Positions 26,583 through 38,905 of a stretch of 64,000 nucleotides of DNA are shown piece by piece (position 1 is the stretch's first letter; every line of letters starts with the position of its first letter). The translations under genes and the position numbers were made by a program. The DNA lies in the NCBI RefSeq assembly GCF_022758235.1, contig NZ_JALEBG010000001.1, positions 2,480,001 to 2,544,000 on the forward strand. The letters run 5' to 3'. The notes under the pieces are model-generated. The model searched no databases. It was not told the origin of the DNA and worked only from the letters and a program-made list of their open reading frames with translations. Source of the stretch: Pontibacter liquoris (GTDB lineage: Bacteria; Bacteroidota; Bacteroidia; Cytophagales; Hymenobacteraceae).

Positions 26583-29123
26583 ATGCTAAAACGTATACTC
26601 CTGCTGCTGCTTTGTGGTCTTCTTTTATCGGTAAAAGCCTGGGCTACGCACATTGTGGGTGGTGAGTTTGAGCTCGAGCACCTGCAGCAAAACAATTACA
26701 AGTTAACCTTGAACCTGTACTTCGACGACGTAAACGGCAGCCCGGACGCACTGGATCCTTATATCACGGTTAATATTTATAGCAAAGCAACCAACCGGTT
26801 AATGCAGAGCAAAACAATGCCGCTGCGTCAGCAGTCGTTTGTGCCGTATACAAATATTGACTGCACAGTGGGCAGCCTGCGCACCCGTAAACTGATTTAC
26901 GACGAACAGATCATGCTGCCAGCCAGCCAGTATAATGACCCTGCCGGCTACTATATTACCTGGGAGCGCTGCTGCCGCAACAGCACCATTAATAACATCG
27001 TCTCGCCTGAAAGCGCTGCCCAGACCTTTTACATGGAGTTTCCGCCGGTTGTGAGCAGTGGCCAACCTTTCATCAACTCCTCGCCCAAGCTGTTTCCGCC
27101 CCTCAGCGACTATGCCTGCGTAAACGAGCTTTTTTACTTCGATTTTAATGGCTCTGATCCGGATGGCGATTCGCTGGTTTATGACATGGTGACGCCACTG
27201 AATGGATTTACCACCGATCTGAACCCGAATGCTCCCAGCCAGCAGATTCCCTATTCTCCGCGACCCGGTCCTTACCCCGAAATAAGGTGGTTGCCAGGCT
27301 TTAGCCGCGATGTGCAGATCAAAGGCAATCCGGCTATGAAGATTGACCCACAAAGCGGCCAGCTTACCATGCGCCCGCAAAGCAAGGGGCTTTATGTGTT
27401 TGGCATCCGTTGCCAGGAGTTCAGGAACGGGGTGCGGATAGGCGAAGTGCGCCGGGATTTCCAGGTGCTGGTGCTGGATTGTAACAGCAATAACTCGCCT
27501 GAGGTAATGGCACGGGAACAGGGCAAGAAAGCATTTTACCAGAAAGGCGATGTGTTACACATTGCTCCTACAGGCAACCGCTGTATTGAAGTGCTGTTTA
27601 CAGACCCTGATCTGAAAGAGTATGTGGAGCTCCGCGCCAGGCCGGTTAATTTTACCAGCCAGGATTTTACCTTTAGCGGGTCAACCAGCGGTATGATCAA
27701 CCAGGCGGCAAGCGCCAGCGATACGCTCCGCGCCACACTCTGCTTTAACGAATGTTTTGATACCGGGGGCAAGGTATACAAGCTGGACCTGATCGTGAAA
27801 GATGACGGGTGCAGCCTGCCGAGGCAGGACACGGTGCAGCTGAATTTTGTCATCGATCCCTTGCCCGATGCCCCTCCTGCCGTTGCCCTTTCCACGCCGG
27901 CGCGAGTATTTGAGGTGCAGCAGGGCGACGTGCTTACTTTTGATGTTACCGGCTCCGACAGCGACGGGCAGGACGTAACGATTTCCGCCAAAGGCCTGAA
28001 CTTTGACCTGTCATCCCAGGCTATTCAATTCGAAGGCAAGACCGGAACGGCAACGGTTACCTCGCCTTTTTCCTGGCAGATAGATTGCAACACCGTAAAG
28101 CAGGAAAACTACCAGGTAGAATTTACTGCCAGCTCGGTGGTTTGTGGCAAAACCATCGAGAAAAAGGAAGTAGTAGAAATCCGGCCAACCTATAAAAACA
28201 ATATTCCCGTCATCAGCTCTGATCAAAAGGTGCTGGTCGTCACGTTAGTGCCTGGCCAAGTCTACCAGGCAAAGCTATTTGGCAAAGACGTGGACCTGGA
28301 TGCGCTGGCCCTGTCGGCCGCGGGCCAAGGTTTTAACCTGGCCGACCTGGGTATGGACTTTACCAGCACTGGAGGCAAGGGCAGTGCCGAAGGCGTATTT
28401 AATTGGGTAGCTACGTGTAATGCCGCTACCGGAAACATCCTGCGGGTAGCTTTTAATTTACAGGAAGATGCCTGCATCCCTTCTCCGGAGCAGCAACTGG
28501 TGTTCGAATTTCATGTTGATGCCCCAAATGATGCGCCTGTGATCTCTACAGATAAACAGGTGCTATCCTTCGACCTGAAACTGAACGAGCCTTTTGAAGC
28601 CAAGATCTTCGGAGAAGATGTAAACATGGACATGCTGCAGCTGGCAGCGGAAGGCGATGGCTTTGACCTGTCGGCCTATGGCATGGCCTTTACAAGTACC
28701 AACGGAAAAGGTAAAGCCGATGGCACCTTTACCTGGACAGCCAATTGCCTGGCCGCCCAACAAGGTGTGCTGCGGGTAAACTTTAAATTGAAAGAGGATG
28801 CCTGCCGGCCTTTTCCGGACCAGGTACTGGTCATGGAGTTTCGGGTGAGCGTACCGCAGCTAACGGATTTTATCCCGCCTAATATTTTCACGCCGAACGA
28901 CGATGGACTAAATGACCAATTTGAAATACCGGGACTTCCGTCAGAGTTCTGTTCGGCTGTGTTCACCAGCATCACTATCTTTAACCGGTGGGGCAAAGAA
29001 GTATACCGCGACACGCACAGCAGCTTCAAATGGGATGGCAAAAACGTAAACGACGGAGTATACTTCTATGTAATAGACTACGGTACCAGCAAGTATAGAG
29101 GTAGTGTCACGCTGGTGCGTTAG
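26583..29123 (+). CDS. Large secreted protein with T9SS type B (CHU_C) sorting domain
   Basis: An 846-residue exported protein. Signal peptide about 1-21 (ending VKAWA), then THIVGGEFELEHLQQNNY, a start common to gliding-motility-associated secreted proteins. Three tandem Ig/cadherin-like units lie around 431-540, 541-650 and 651-755. The last two are closely related (FTSTGGKGSAEGVFNW / FTSTNGKGKADGTFTW). The C-terminal about 90 residues hold the sorting signal FTPNDDGLND (769-778), FNRWGKEVY and DGVYFYVIDYG. It should cross the outer membrane by type IX secretion and stay on or leave the cell surface. Function beyond adhesion or scaffolding is open. Confidence 0.93.
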   Translation: MLKRILLLLLCGLLLSVKAWATHIVGGEFELEHLQQNNYKLTLNLYFDDVNGSPDALDPYITVNIYSKATNRLMQSKTMPLRQQSFVPYTNIDCTVGSLRTRKLIYDEQIMLPASQYNDPAGYYITWERCCRNSTINNIVSPESAAQTFYMEFPPVVSSGQPFINSSPKLFPPLSDYACVNELFYFDFNGSDPDGDSLVYDMVTPLNGFTTDLNPNAPSQQIPYSPRPGPYPEIRWLPGFSRDVQIKGNPAMKIDPQSGQLTMRPQSKGLYVFGIRCQEFRNGVRIGEVRRDFQVLVLDCNSNNSPEVMAREQGKKAFYQKGDVLHIAPTGNRCIEVLFTDPDLKEYVELRARPVNFTSQDFTFSGSTSGMINQAASASDTLRATLCFNECFDTGGKVYKLDLIVKDDGCSLPRQDTVQLNFVIDPLPDAPPAVALSTPARVFEVQQGDVLTFDVTGSDSDGQDVTISAKGLNFDLSSQAIQFEGKTGTATVTSPFSWQIDCNTVKQENYQVEFTASSVVCGKTIEKKEVVEIRPTYKNNIPVISSDQKVLVVTLVPGQVYQAKLFGKDVDLDALALSAAGQGFNLADLGMDFTSTGGKGSAEGVFNWVATCNAATGNILRVAFNLQEDACIPSPEQQLVFEFHVDAPNDAPVISTDKQVLSFDLKLNEPFEAKIFGEDVNMDMLQLAAEGDGFDLSAYGMAFTSTNGKGKADGTFTWTANCLAAQQGVLRVNFKLKEDACRPFPDQVLVMEFRVSVPQLTDFIPPNIFTPNDDGLNDQFEIPGLPSEFCSAVFTSITIFNRWGKEVYRDTHSSFKWDGKNVNDGVYFYVIDYGTSKYRGSVTLVR

Positions 29124-29403
29124 CGGCCCAGGTAAAAGATCGCGGCTTCCTGCTACTGTATTTCGCTTCCCTTTTACTGACCGATTCTACGAGAGTTTTC
29201 CTTACTTCAGCATAGCACAGGTTTATACTTTACCTAATCAGAAATTCTAAAGCATGTGCACAGAAAGTATAGCCAGCAAGATAGAGCTTAACCTGGTATA
29301 CTTATTTACAGATTAGTCAAAGGACAGACGCCAATCAAATGGTTTCAAAGCACGCAGATGCGCCGAGTATCTGTTTAAAAGCTCAGCCTAGCAACTTATC
29401 TGA

Positions 29404-30036
29404 TCAGGCCATGAAAAGGAACACCAGGTAAAGGCCCAGCCATAAGAAATCCATAAAATGCCAGTAGCCACACAGCATGGTAAGCTGCAGGTGGCGGTAA
29501 GGGTCGCGGATAAAGATCAGGCTCCGAACCCCGTCAGTTGCGACATGGGCTGTTTTAAAGAAAAGAAAGGAAAGGAAGATGATGCCGCCCAGTAAATGCA
29601 GCACGTGGAGTGCCGAGATCAGGTAAAGATAGGTGCCCGAGGCTTTCCCGGTAAAGTAGACCCCACTTCTGACCATTTCATTCCAGCCAATAAACTGCGC
29701 GCCTACAAATAACAGCCCCAGCACTAAGGTCAGGCCCAGGTAGCGCGTCATTTTGTGTAGTTTGTCTTTTTTATAAAAACGGGGCACCCGGCTGATGGCA
29801 TAACTGCTGAAAAGCAACAGCACCGTACTGACGCTGAAAAATTTAGGCAATTCGAAGGAGGTTTGCGGAAACCCGCCGGTACGCGCAAAAGCTACGACCA
29901 GTATAAAAAACAAGACTCCGATGCCGATCATACTCAGGTAGAGCAGCATACGGATAGGGTGCATCTTCTCTATTTTACTGAACGCAGAGAGTTGCCTGGC
30001 GTAAATTTTATTTTTCTTATCTGGATCCATTCCCAA
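29404..30036 (-). CDS. Heme-copper oxidase subunit III, stand-alone
   Basis: A 210-residue membrane protein with about five helices and the subunit III signature near the end (HVLHLLGGIIFLSFLFFKTAH ... CGYWHFMDFLWLGLYLVFLFM). It belongs to the cytochrome c/quinol oxidase subunit 3 family. No subunit I, II or IV gene is in the window, so it is an orphan copy or an extra subunit for an oxidase encoded elsewhere. Start is the ATG at 30036 or the next Met two codons on. A basic N-terminus precedes the first helix (IRMLLYLSMIGIGVLFFILV). Confidence 0.85.
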   Translation of the reverse strand: MGMDPDKKNKIYARQLSAFSKIEKMHPIRMLLYLSMIGIGVLFFILVVAFARTGGFPQTSFELPKFFSVSTVLLLFSSYAISRVPRFYKKDKLHKMTRYLGLTLVLGLLFVGAQFIGWNEMVRSGVYFTGKASGTYLYLISALHVLHLLGGIIFLSFLFFKTAHVATDGVRSLIFIRDPYRHLQLTMLCGYWHFMDFLWLGLYLVFLFMA

Positions 30037-30317
30037 CCTTTTGAAAGGCGATTTACAAGCCTACTAAGTCATTTACCGGTAAGTAGCACTATCACTATCT
30101 TTTATACTACCTATATACCCTGCAAGCGGAAGGATAGTTTTGCAATTAGGGTATTATATTTCATGGTGCAGCCCCTGCTTCTTCCTTAACAGGCTTTCGC
30201 CTGAAAAGTTGTGTTAAAGGCGTTAAAGCTATCATTTCCGCGCATATAATAGGGTAAGCAGCACTTACCTTTCTACGGGCATTTGCGTTTATAACAATAA
30301 GCTTAATCCGCGCTAAA

Positions 30318-30896
30318 ATGGCAAAATTTTTATCTTATGCCTCCTATGTTCTGACTGTCCTATTTTGCCTGACGGGGCAGCAGGTAGCAGCCCAAACCGA
30401 GAACACCTATACCAGTGGCAACACGATCTTTTTAACGATCGAAGGGACCAAGCGGCTTTTCGACTTTAGCTCCAATAAGTTGCTCGTTAACTATAACAAG
30501 GAAACCCAGAAGCTGGAGTGCGTACTGGATGTCAGCAGTCTGCTACCGCTTACCGATAATGTGCCGCCCGAAATGGCCTACGAGATACTTTATGGCGCAA
30601 AGTTCCCGAACCTTTACTTCGAAATCGACCTGCCAGCAGCACAAGTGAAGAGCCAGGATACTTTTCTAAAAGCTATTCCGCGCGTTTCCAATATTAACCT
30701 GCAGGGCGTTTTAAGTGAAACCGTTATACCCCTTGTTATAGCACCGGATCAACAGGCCTTGGTCTTCAGCACCAACTTTGACCTGCTGCTTCAAAACTTC
30801 CAGGTGAACCTGCCTGTCAAGTATGTTCCGCTGCTTACAGGCCGCCTGCTCTTCACGATCCGCAATGCCCGCTGGACAGATCTGACCGTCCGGTAA
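30318..30896 (+). CDS. Exported YceI-like protein
   Basis: A 192-residue protein with a signal peptide (about 1-25, cleavage before Q). The mature part is all beta and resembles YceI lipid-binding proteins (IEGTKRLFDFSSNKLLVNYNKETQKLECVLDVSSL ... GAKFPNLYFEIDLPA ... LSTNFD-like and LLTGRLLFTIRNARWTDL). The similarity is weak, so the family call is tentative. Divergent from the oxidase subunit III gene, with about 280 bases between. Confidence 0.6.
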   Translation: MAKFLSYASYVLTVLFCLTGQQVAAQTENTYTSGNTIFLTIEGTKRLFDFSSNKLLVNYNKETQKLECVLDVSSLLPLTDNVPPEMAYEILYGAKFPNLYFEIDLPAAQVKSQDTFLKAIPRVSNINLQGVLSETVIPLVIAPDQQALVFSTNFDLLLQNFQVNLPVKYVPLLTGRLLFTIRNARWTDLTVR

Positions 30897-34133
<3,237 letters not shown>

Positions 34134-34730
34134 CTGGGGCTTCTGGCTATTCGCAGACAGGAGGTATTAAGCTTATGTTGAAGTGCTGGCTGGTTGGGCA
34201 ACACTGCTAACAAAAAAGATGGGGCCAACTGCAATTGGCCCCATCTAAAACAACTAAACTAAACTTGTATCTACAGGCTGTTCTCAACCCCCATGCATCA
34301 CCTCTTTTTCGCTTCTGAGCGTTCAGGTTGATGGCGCTACCGCTTTCTTCAACAGCCCTATGGACTTTTACGAAAGCGCTAATACTTTGGCTTTTATCTG
34401 GCGGTAAAAAACTTCCTGGAGGTCATAAGCGCGCTTTTCAGCACAACCCTTTACCAAAAGAGGAAAATCTAGGGCGCAAAGCAAAACGGAATAGACCAAT
34501 GCCGTTAAATACTAGCTAAACAGGTTTTTAGATAGCTATACCTGTTTTATCTGGTTAACGGCAGCCTTCATCGCCACAAATGGTGCGTTGGTAGAGACGC
34601 ATTCGGGGAAGCACTGCAATGTCAGGCACTTTGCTTATCTTTAAGAGTAAACTATATACCGCTCTCCGGCACCCGGCACGCAGCAGCCATACTTTAAATC
34701 AACATGAATATTGCTTTGCAGCAGGTAACC
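34134..34730. other. Intergenic region after ligA, no gene seen
   Basis: Contains one hairpin (34217-34246) and a short open frame at 34328-34519 without protein character. No RNA gene recognised. The right end is the leader of the sensor kinase gene. Confidence 0.45.
34217..34246 (-). terminator. Hairpin downstream of ligA
   Basis: Perfect 12-base stem AGATGGGGCCAA / TTGGCCCCATCT with a six-base loop. The A-run precedes the stem on the plus strand, so the U-run exists only on the minus strand. It still may protect or end the ligA mRNA. Confidence 0.5.
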
Positions 34731-35750
34731 ATGAAAAAACGCTATCAGATAGCCTTGCACGTAGTGGCATGGTTGCTTTTTGGCGCCTGGGTATTTTACT
34801 TTTTGCAGGCAAACCGCACCTTGTCGGTGGCCAAGGTGCTGGATGTGGCCGTGGGGCTGGCTTTTCAGCTGGTTATCTTTTACTTTAACTGGTATGTGCT
34901 CATCCCACGTTTTCTGGCGCGCAACCACCTGTTGCTCTACATTGCCTCGGTGCTCACTACCCTACTCGTTTTTGCGCTGGTGCGCGCGCCGCTCGACTAC
35001 TTCGTTTTCCGGGAGTTTAATCCCAATATGAAGGCCCTCTATACCACCGAAAGGCTGCTACAGTATGCCCTGGGAGGTCTGGTGACGGTTTTTATCAGCT
35101 CGGCCCTGAAAGTAACCGGCAACTACATCCGTAACGAGCGCCGCAACAAGGAACTGGAAACGCAGAAGCTCACCGCCGAGCTGGCCTACCTCAAATCGCA
35201 GGTAAACCCGCACTTCCTGTTCAACACCCTGAATAACATCTACTCGCTGGCTTATAAGCAGCACCCCGAAACGCCGGATGCGATCATGAAACTCTCGCTG
35301 CTGATGCGCTACATGCTCTATGAAAGCAACGACACGCTGGTGAGCCTTGAAAAAGAGGTCGATCATATCAACAACTTTATTGATCTGCAGAAGCTGCGCC
35401 TGCGCGAGCAGACAAGTATAAAACTGCATGTGGAAGGCGACCTGGCCGGCAAGCAGATTGCCCCAATGCTGCTGATGACGCTGGTCGAAAACGCCTTTAA
35501 GCACGGCCTGGTGAGCCGCAACGAGATCGGCATTATCCTTAACCTGCAGGTGCAGGAAGACGCCCTCCTGTTTAGCACGGTGAACAACAGCAGCACCCAT
35601 AAAAAGCGTGAGTTCGGGGGCATTGGGCTTGAGAACCTGCGCCGCCGCCTGAACCTGCTTTACCCCGACCGCCACCAGCTGACACTCGAGGAGAAAGAGG
35701 GGACATTTTTCGCTACCTTAAAGTTATACTTCAGACCTAACCACAAATAA
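34731..35750 (+). CDS. LytS/YehU-type sensor histidine kinase
   Basis: A 339-residue inner-membrane kinase. Four membrane helices span about 1-120. The linker then leads to the His_kinase domain with the phospho-acceptor in LAYLKSQVNPHFLFNTLNNIYSLAY and the ATP-binding N-box LVENAFKHGL plus GIGLENLRRRL. There is no periplasmic sensor domain, so the membrane part probably senses the signal. The ATG at 34731 (MKKRYQIALHV) is preferred. An upstream ATG at 34704 is also in frame. Four bases separate it from its LytTR response regulator, so they form an operon and a pair. Confidence 0.92.
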   Translation: MKKRYQIALHVVAWLLFGAWVFYFLQANRTLSVAKVLDVAVGLAFQLVIFYFNWYVLIPRFLARNHLLLYIASVLTTLLVFALVRAPLDYFVFREFNPNMKALYTTERLLQYALGGLVTVFISSALKVTGNYIRNERRNKELETQKLTAELAYLKSQVNPHFLFNTLNNIYSLAYKQHPETPDAIMKLSLLMRYMLYESNDTLVSLEKEVDHINNFIDLQKLRLREQTSIKLHVEGDLAGKQIAPMLLMTLVENAFKHGLVSRNEIGIILNLQVQEDALLFSTVNNSSTHKKREFGGIGLENLRRRLNLLYPDRHQLTLEEKEGTFFATLKLYFRPNHK

Positions 35751-35754
35751 ACCT

Positions 35755-36486
35755 ATGACGATCACATGCCTTGCCGTAGACGATGAGCCCCTGGCCCTGG
35801 ATATCATCGAGAGCTACGTAAGTAAACTGCCTTTCCTGCACCTGGTAAAAACCTGCTCCAGCGCCACAGAGGCCATGCAGGTGCTGCAGGAAGAACAAGT
35901 GGATCTGATGTTTCTGGATATCGAAATGCCGGAGCTCACAGGCATCCAGTTTCTGAATATCCTCAAGCACCAGCCGCTCATCATCTTCACTACCGCCTAC
36001 CCCGATTATGCGCTGGAAGGCTTTAACCAGGATGCGGTGGATTACCTGCTCAAGCCTATCCCCTTCGATCGTTTTCTGAAAGCCGTAACCAAAGCCCAGG
36101 AGCGGCTGCAGCGAAATGGAAAACCAGCCGAGCCCCATGCCATCGCCTCACCGCCGGCAGCAGAGCAGGATTTCATGTTTGTGAAGGCCGACTATAAAAC
36201 CATCCGCGTGGATTTTAAAGACATCCTCTGGATCGAAGGCCTGAAAGATTACATCATTATTCAGACAAAAGACCAGAAGATCATCACGCTGCTCTCGATG
36301 AACAAGATGATGGAAAAGCTGCCCGCTGCAAAATTCCTGCGGGTGCACCGTTCCTTTATTGTGTCACTGCAAAAGATCGACAGCATCGAAAAAAGCCGCA
36401 TCCGCATCGGCAATAAGGAAATACCGATCGGCGAAGTATACAAAGACCAGTTCCTCAGGTGGGTGGAGGAGAACAATATCCAGTAG
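35755..36486 (+). CDS. LytTR-family response regulator
   Basis: A 243-residue regulator with a receiver domain (acidic pair Asp9-Asp10, phospho-acceptor Asp55 in LMFLDIEMPE, conserved Thr in IFTTAYPDYALEGF and Lys in LLKPIPFDRF), a short linker rich in Ala/Pro, and a C-terminal LytTR DNA-binding domain (MFVKADYKTIRVDFKDILWIEGLKDYIII ... FLRVHRSFIVSLQKIDSI). It is the cognate partner of the kinase four bases upstream. Target genes cannot be told from the sequence. Confidence 0.94.
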   Translation: MTITCLAVDDEPLALDIIESYVSKLPFLHLVKTCSSATEAMQVLQEEQVDLMFLDIEMPELTGIQFLNILKHQPLIIFTTAYPDYALEGFNQDAVDYLLKPIPFDRFLKAVTKAQERLQRNGKPAEPHAIASPPAAEQDFMFVKADYKTIRVDFKDILWIEGLKDYIIIQTKDQKIITLLSMNKMMEKLPAAKFLRVHRSFIVSLQKIDSIEKSRIRIGNKEIPIGEVYKDQFLRWVEENNIQ

Positions 36487-36495
36487 CGTTCCTAA

Positions 36496-36625
36496 GAGTT
36501 ACGAATTACGAGTTGGAAGTATAAGTTGATCTACAAGTATAGGTTAGCCGCTTAAAATTGTGCCCCCTTTTCCTGGCATCATTTGCAGAAATCAATTCAT
36601 ACTTCGTACTTCGTATTTCGTAATT
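36496..36625. repeat. Degenerate TTACGAATTACGA / TACTTCGTATTTCGTAA repeats
   Basis: Two clusters, 36496-36520 (GTTACGAATTACGAGTTGG) and 36595-36625 (CATACTTCGTACTTCGTATT followed by TCGTAATT), sit in the leader of dapA and are roughly inverted relative to each other. The same type of sequence precedes folD (1757-1795). Confidence 0.5.
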
Positions 36626-36632
36626 GATAAAG

Positions 36633-37502
36633 ATGATCAGAGAAAAATTAAGAGGTACAGGCGTGGCCTTGGCTACGCCTTTCACGAAAGAGCTGGCGGT
36701 GGATTACGGAGCCCTCCGCAAGCTGCTGGAATTTGTGTTGGAAGGAGGCGTAAACTACCTGGTCATAAACGGCACTACGGCAGAGTCGGTGACCACCACC
36801 ACGGATGAAAAGGCCGAGATCCTGCGCTTTATAAAGCAGGAGGTAAATAACCGGGTGCCCCTGGTGTATGGCATTGGCGGCAACAATACCCAACACGTGT
36901 TGGATACCATAGCAGAAACAGACCTGCATGGCATAGCGGCCCTGCTTTCGGTAAGCCCTTATTATAATAAGCCCTCGCAACAGGGCATTTACCAGCACTA
37001 CGTGGCCATTGCCAATGCCTCGCCGGTGCCGGTTATACTTTATAATGTGCCGGGCCGCACGGGCAGCAACGTTACCGCCGAAACAACCCTTAAACTGGCC
37101 GTGCACGAGAACATCATCGGCACCAAAGAAGCCTCCGGGAACCTGGAGCAGTGCATGTACATTGCCCGCCATAAGCCCAAAGACTTTATGCTGCTCAGCG
37201 GCGACGATATGCTGGCTGTTCCGATGGCATCTTTTGGAGCAGAAGGCGTGATCTCGGTACTGGCCAATGCCTTCCCTGAAAAATTCAGCCGCATGATGCA
37301 GCTGGCCCTGACCGAAGACTTTAAAGCAGCCGCCGAGCTCATGCTCTCGTTTGTAGACATAAACCCGATGATGTACGAAGAAGGAAACCCAGTAGGCGTT
37401 AAAGCAGTGCTGGAGCGGTTTGGCGTTTGTACGGCCGCTGTTCGGCTACCGCTGGTAGAAGCCTCTTCCGGCTTAAAAGACAGATTATACAAGTTACTCT
37501 AA
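36633..37502 (+). CDS. dapA: DapA, 4-hydroxy-tetrahydrodipicolinate synthase
   Basis: First enzyme of the lysine/diaminopimelate branch, condensing pyruvate with aspartate semialdehyde. Its 289 residues match the family. Motifs are LVINGTTAESVTTTTDEK (pyruvate-binding GTT), the catalytic tyrosine in ILYNVPGRTG, and the Schiff-base lysine in IIGTKEASGNLEQ. The ATG at 36633 (MIREKLRGTGVALATPF) is chosen over the in-frame TTG at 36624. It is transcribed alone, with a long degenerate repeat in the leader and a strong terminator. Confidence 0.96.
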   Translation: MIREKLRGTGVALATPFTKELAVDYGALRKLLEFVLEGGVNYLVINGTTAESVTTTTDEKAEILRFIKQEVNNRVPLVYGIGGNNTQHVLDTIAETDLHGIAALLSVSPYYNKPSQQGIYQHYVAIANASPVPVILYNVPGRTGSNVTAETTLKLAVHENIIGTKEASGNLEQCMYIARHKPKDFMLLSGDDMLAVPMASFGAEGVISVLANAFPEKFSRMMQLALTEDFKAAAELMLSFVDINPMMYEEGNPVGVKAVLERFGVCTAAVRLPLVEASSGLKDRLYKLL

Positions 37503-37517
37503 GGTACTTTCCCATCT

Positions 37518-37558
37518 AAACAAAAAGGCCGGAAGCTCCTCTTCCGGCCTTTTTGTTT
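37518..37558. terminator. Rho-independent terminator of dapA
   Basis: Eighteen-base perfect stem AAACAAAAAGGCCGGAAG / CTTCCGGCCTTTTTGTTT, five-base loop, T-rich tail, 16 bases past the stop. Confidence 0.93.
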
Positions 37559-37655
37559 TCTTCTGTTGGCAATTTGGTGCGCCCTATGCCGGTAAAGCAT
37601 TAAAAATAAGACGCATCTATTGCTTTAGAGGGGATAAGGCTTTTCCTTTGCGGTC

Positions 37656-38009
37656 ATGAATAAAAAAGGCACAGCCTTGCGAAAGCAGATTTCAGTGCTC
37701 ATAGTTGTGTTTGTGTGTAGCCTATTGGCACTCGCAATGCCCTTTACTGCCGCAGCAGCTGTGTTTCCTGCTTCCGGCGAGCTGCAGATAACACCTTCAG
37801 CCGCTGAATTTTCTGATGCCGTTGTGCTAACCCAACGGTCCTCGGTTGCCACGAAAAGGGTGCTACCAACCGGCAGACAGCTGCTAAAGCCGCTAACCGC
37901 CGTGCTGCCAAACGATTTTCCGCAATGGCCCGAAAAGTATGCCCGGCAATACGCTTTTTTCCCGGTGCTGGCAAACGTCCGTTTTCCGGTCCGCTCTAAT
38001 GGCCCCTGA
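37656..38009 (+). CDS. Small exported or membrane-anchored hypothetical protein
   Basis: A 117-residue protein, not recognised. A basic N-terminus and hydrophobic core (ISVLIVVFVCSLLALAMPFTAAAAV, about 12-36) form a signal peptide or anchor. The remainder is short and soluble (ATKRVLPTGRQLLKPLTAVLPNDFPQWPEKYARQYAFFPVLANVRF). A -7-like box is not clear. It could be a real but fast-evolving secreted protein. Coding status is moderately supported. Confidence 0.5.
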   Translation: MNKKGTALRKQISVLIVVFVCSLLALAMPFTAAAAVFPASGELQITPSAAEFSDAVVLTQRSSVATKRVLPTGRQLLKPLTAVLPNDFPQWPEKYARQYAFFPVLANVRFPVRSNGP

Positions 38010-38174
38010 TCGGTTAGCCCCGCAACCAGTTTAAGCTCCTATGCCACCGGGGTACGCTCCCAAAACATACTTACTACATTTAAACGACCCTTTTCCGGGG
38101 CTATTCCTTTACCAAGTTCATTTATCAGGCAACAGCTCCCCTGCCTCTGCCTGTCGTTATACTTTCTTATACTT

Positions 38175-38825
38175 ATGATTGAGCTTTTACAGCAACTGAT
38201 AGACTTTGTGCTGCACATCGACAAGCACCTGGTAGAGTTAACACAGCAGTACCATGGCTGGGTGTACCTGATCGTATTCCTCATCGTGTTTTGTGAAACT
38301 GGCCTGATTGTTACCCCTTTCCTGCCCGGCGACTCGTTGCTATTTGCCTTGGGTGCCCTGGCTGCCTTGCCCGAATCGGGCCTGCATATCGTCCTGATCC
38401 TGGTCCTGATGTGTGTGGCTGCTATCCTGGGCGACTCAGTCAACTACCTGTTCGGGCGAAAACTCGGAGACCAGGTATACCAGCGCAACTACTGGTTCCT
38501 GAAGCGGGAGTACCTGGACGAGGCCCAACTTTTCTATAACCGCTATGGCGGCCGTACCATTGTGTATGCCCGTTTTATCCCTATTGTGCGCACCTTTGCC
38601 CCTTTTGTGGCAGGTATCGGCAAAATGCATTACCGTAACTTTGTTGTCTACAATGTGCTAGGAGCGCTGGTGTGGGTATTTTTGTTTTGCCTGGCAGGCT
38701 ATTTCCTGGGCAACATCCCGGTCGTGAAGGAGAACTTCTCGCTACTCGTGATCGGCATCATCGTCATATCCATTATGCCGCCCATTATCGCGCTTCTCAA
38801 GAAAAAAACCTCCTCCAAAGCATAA
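38175..38825 (+). CDS. DedA-family membrane protein
   Basis: A 216-residue inner-membrane protein of the DedA/VTT (SNARE-associated) family, implicated in lipid flipping or carrier recycling. Conserved segments are ETGLIVTPFLPGDSLLFALGAL, GDSVNYLFGRKLGD, YGGRTIVYARFIPIVRTFAPFVAGIGKMHYRNFVVYNVLGALVW. The essential Glu/Asp and Arg residues of the family are present. About 80 bases separate it from kup, so the two may share a transcript. Confidence 0.94.
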   Translation: MIELLQQLIDFVLHIDKHLVELTQQYHGWVYLIVFLIVFCETGLIVTPFLPGDSLLFALGALAALPESGLHIVLILVLMCVAAILGDSVNYLFGRKLGDQVYQRNYWFLKREYLDEAQLFYNRYGGRTIVYARFIPIVRTFAPFVAGIGKMHYRNFVVYNVLGALVWVFLFCLAGYFLGNIPVVKENFSLLVIGIIVISIMPPIIALLKKKTSSKA

Positions 38826-38905
38826 CACATTTTAGTATGACGGGATTAAACTTAACACCTTGTTAAAGTTGTTCTGCGTCAGGTTTATATTAATATTTCT
38901 TTTAC

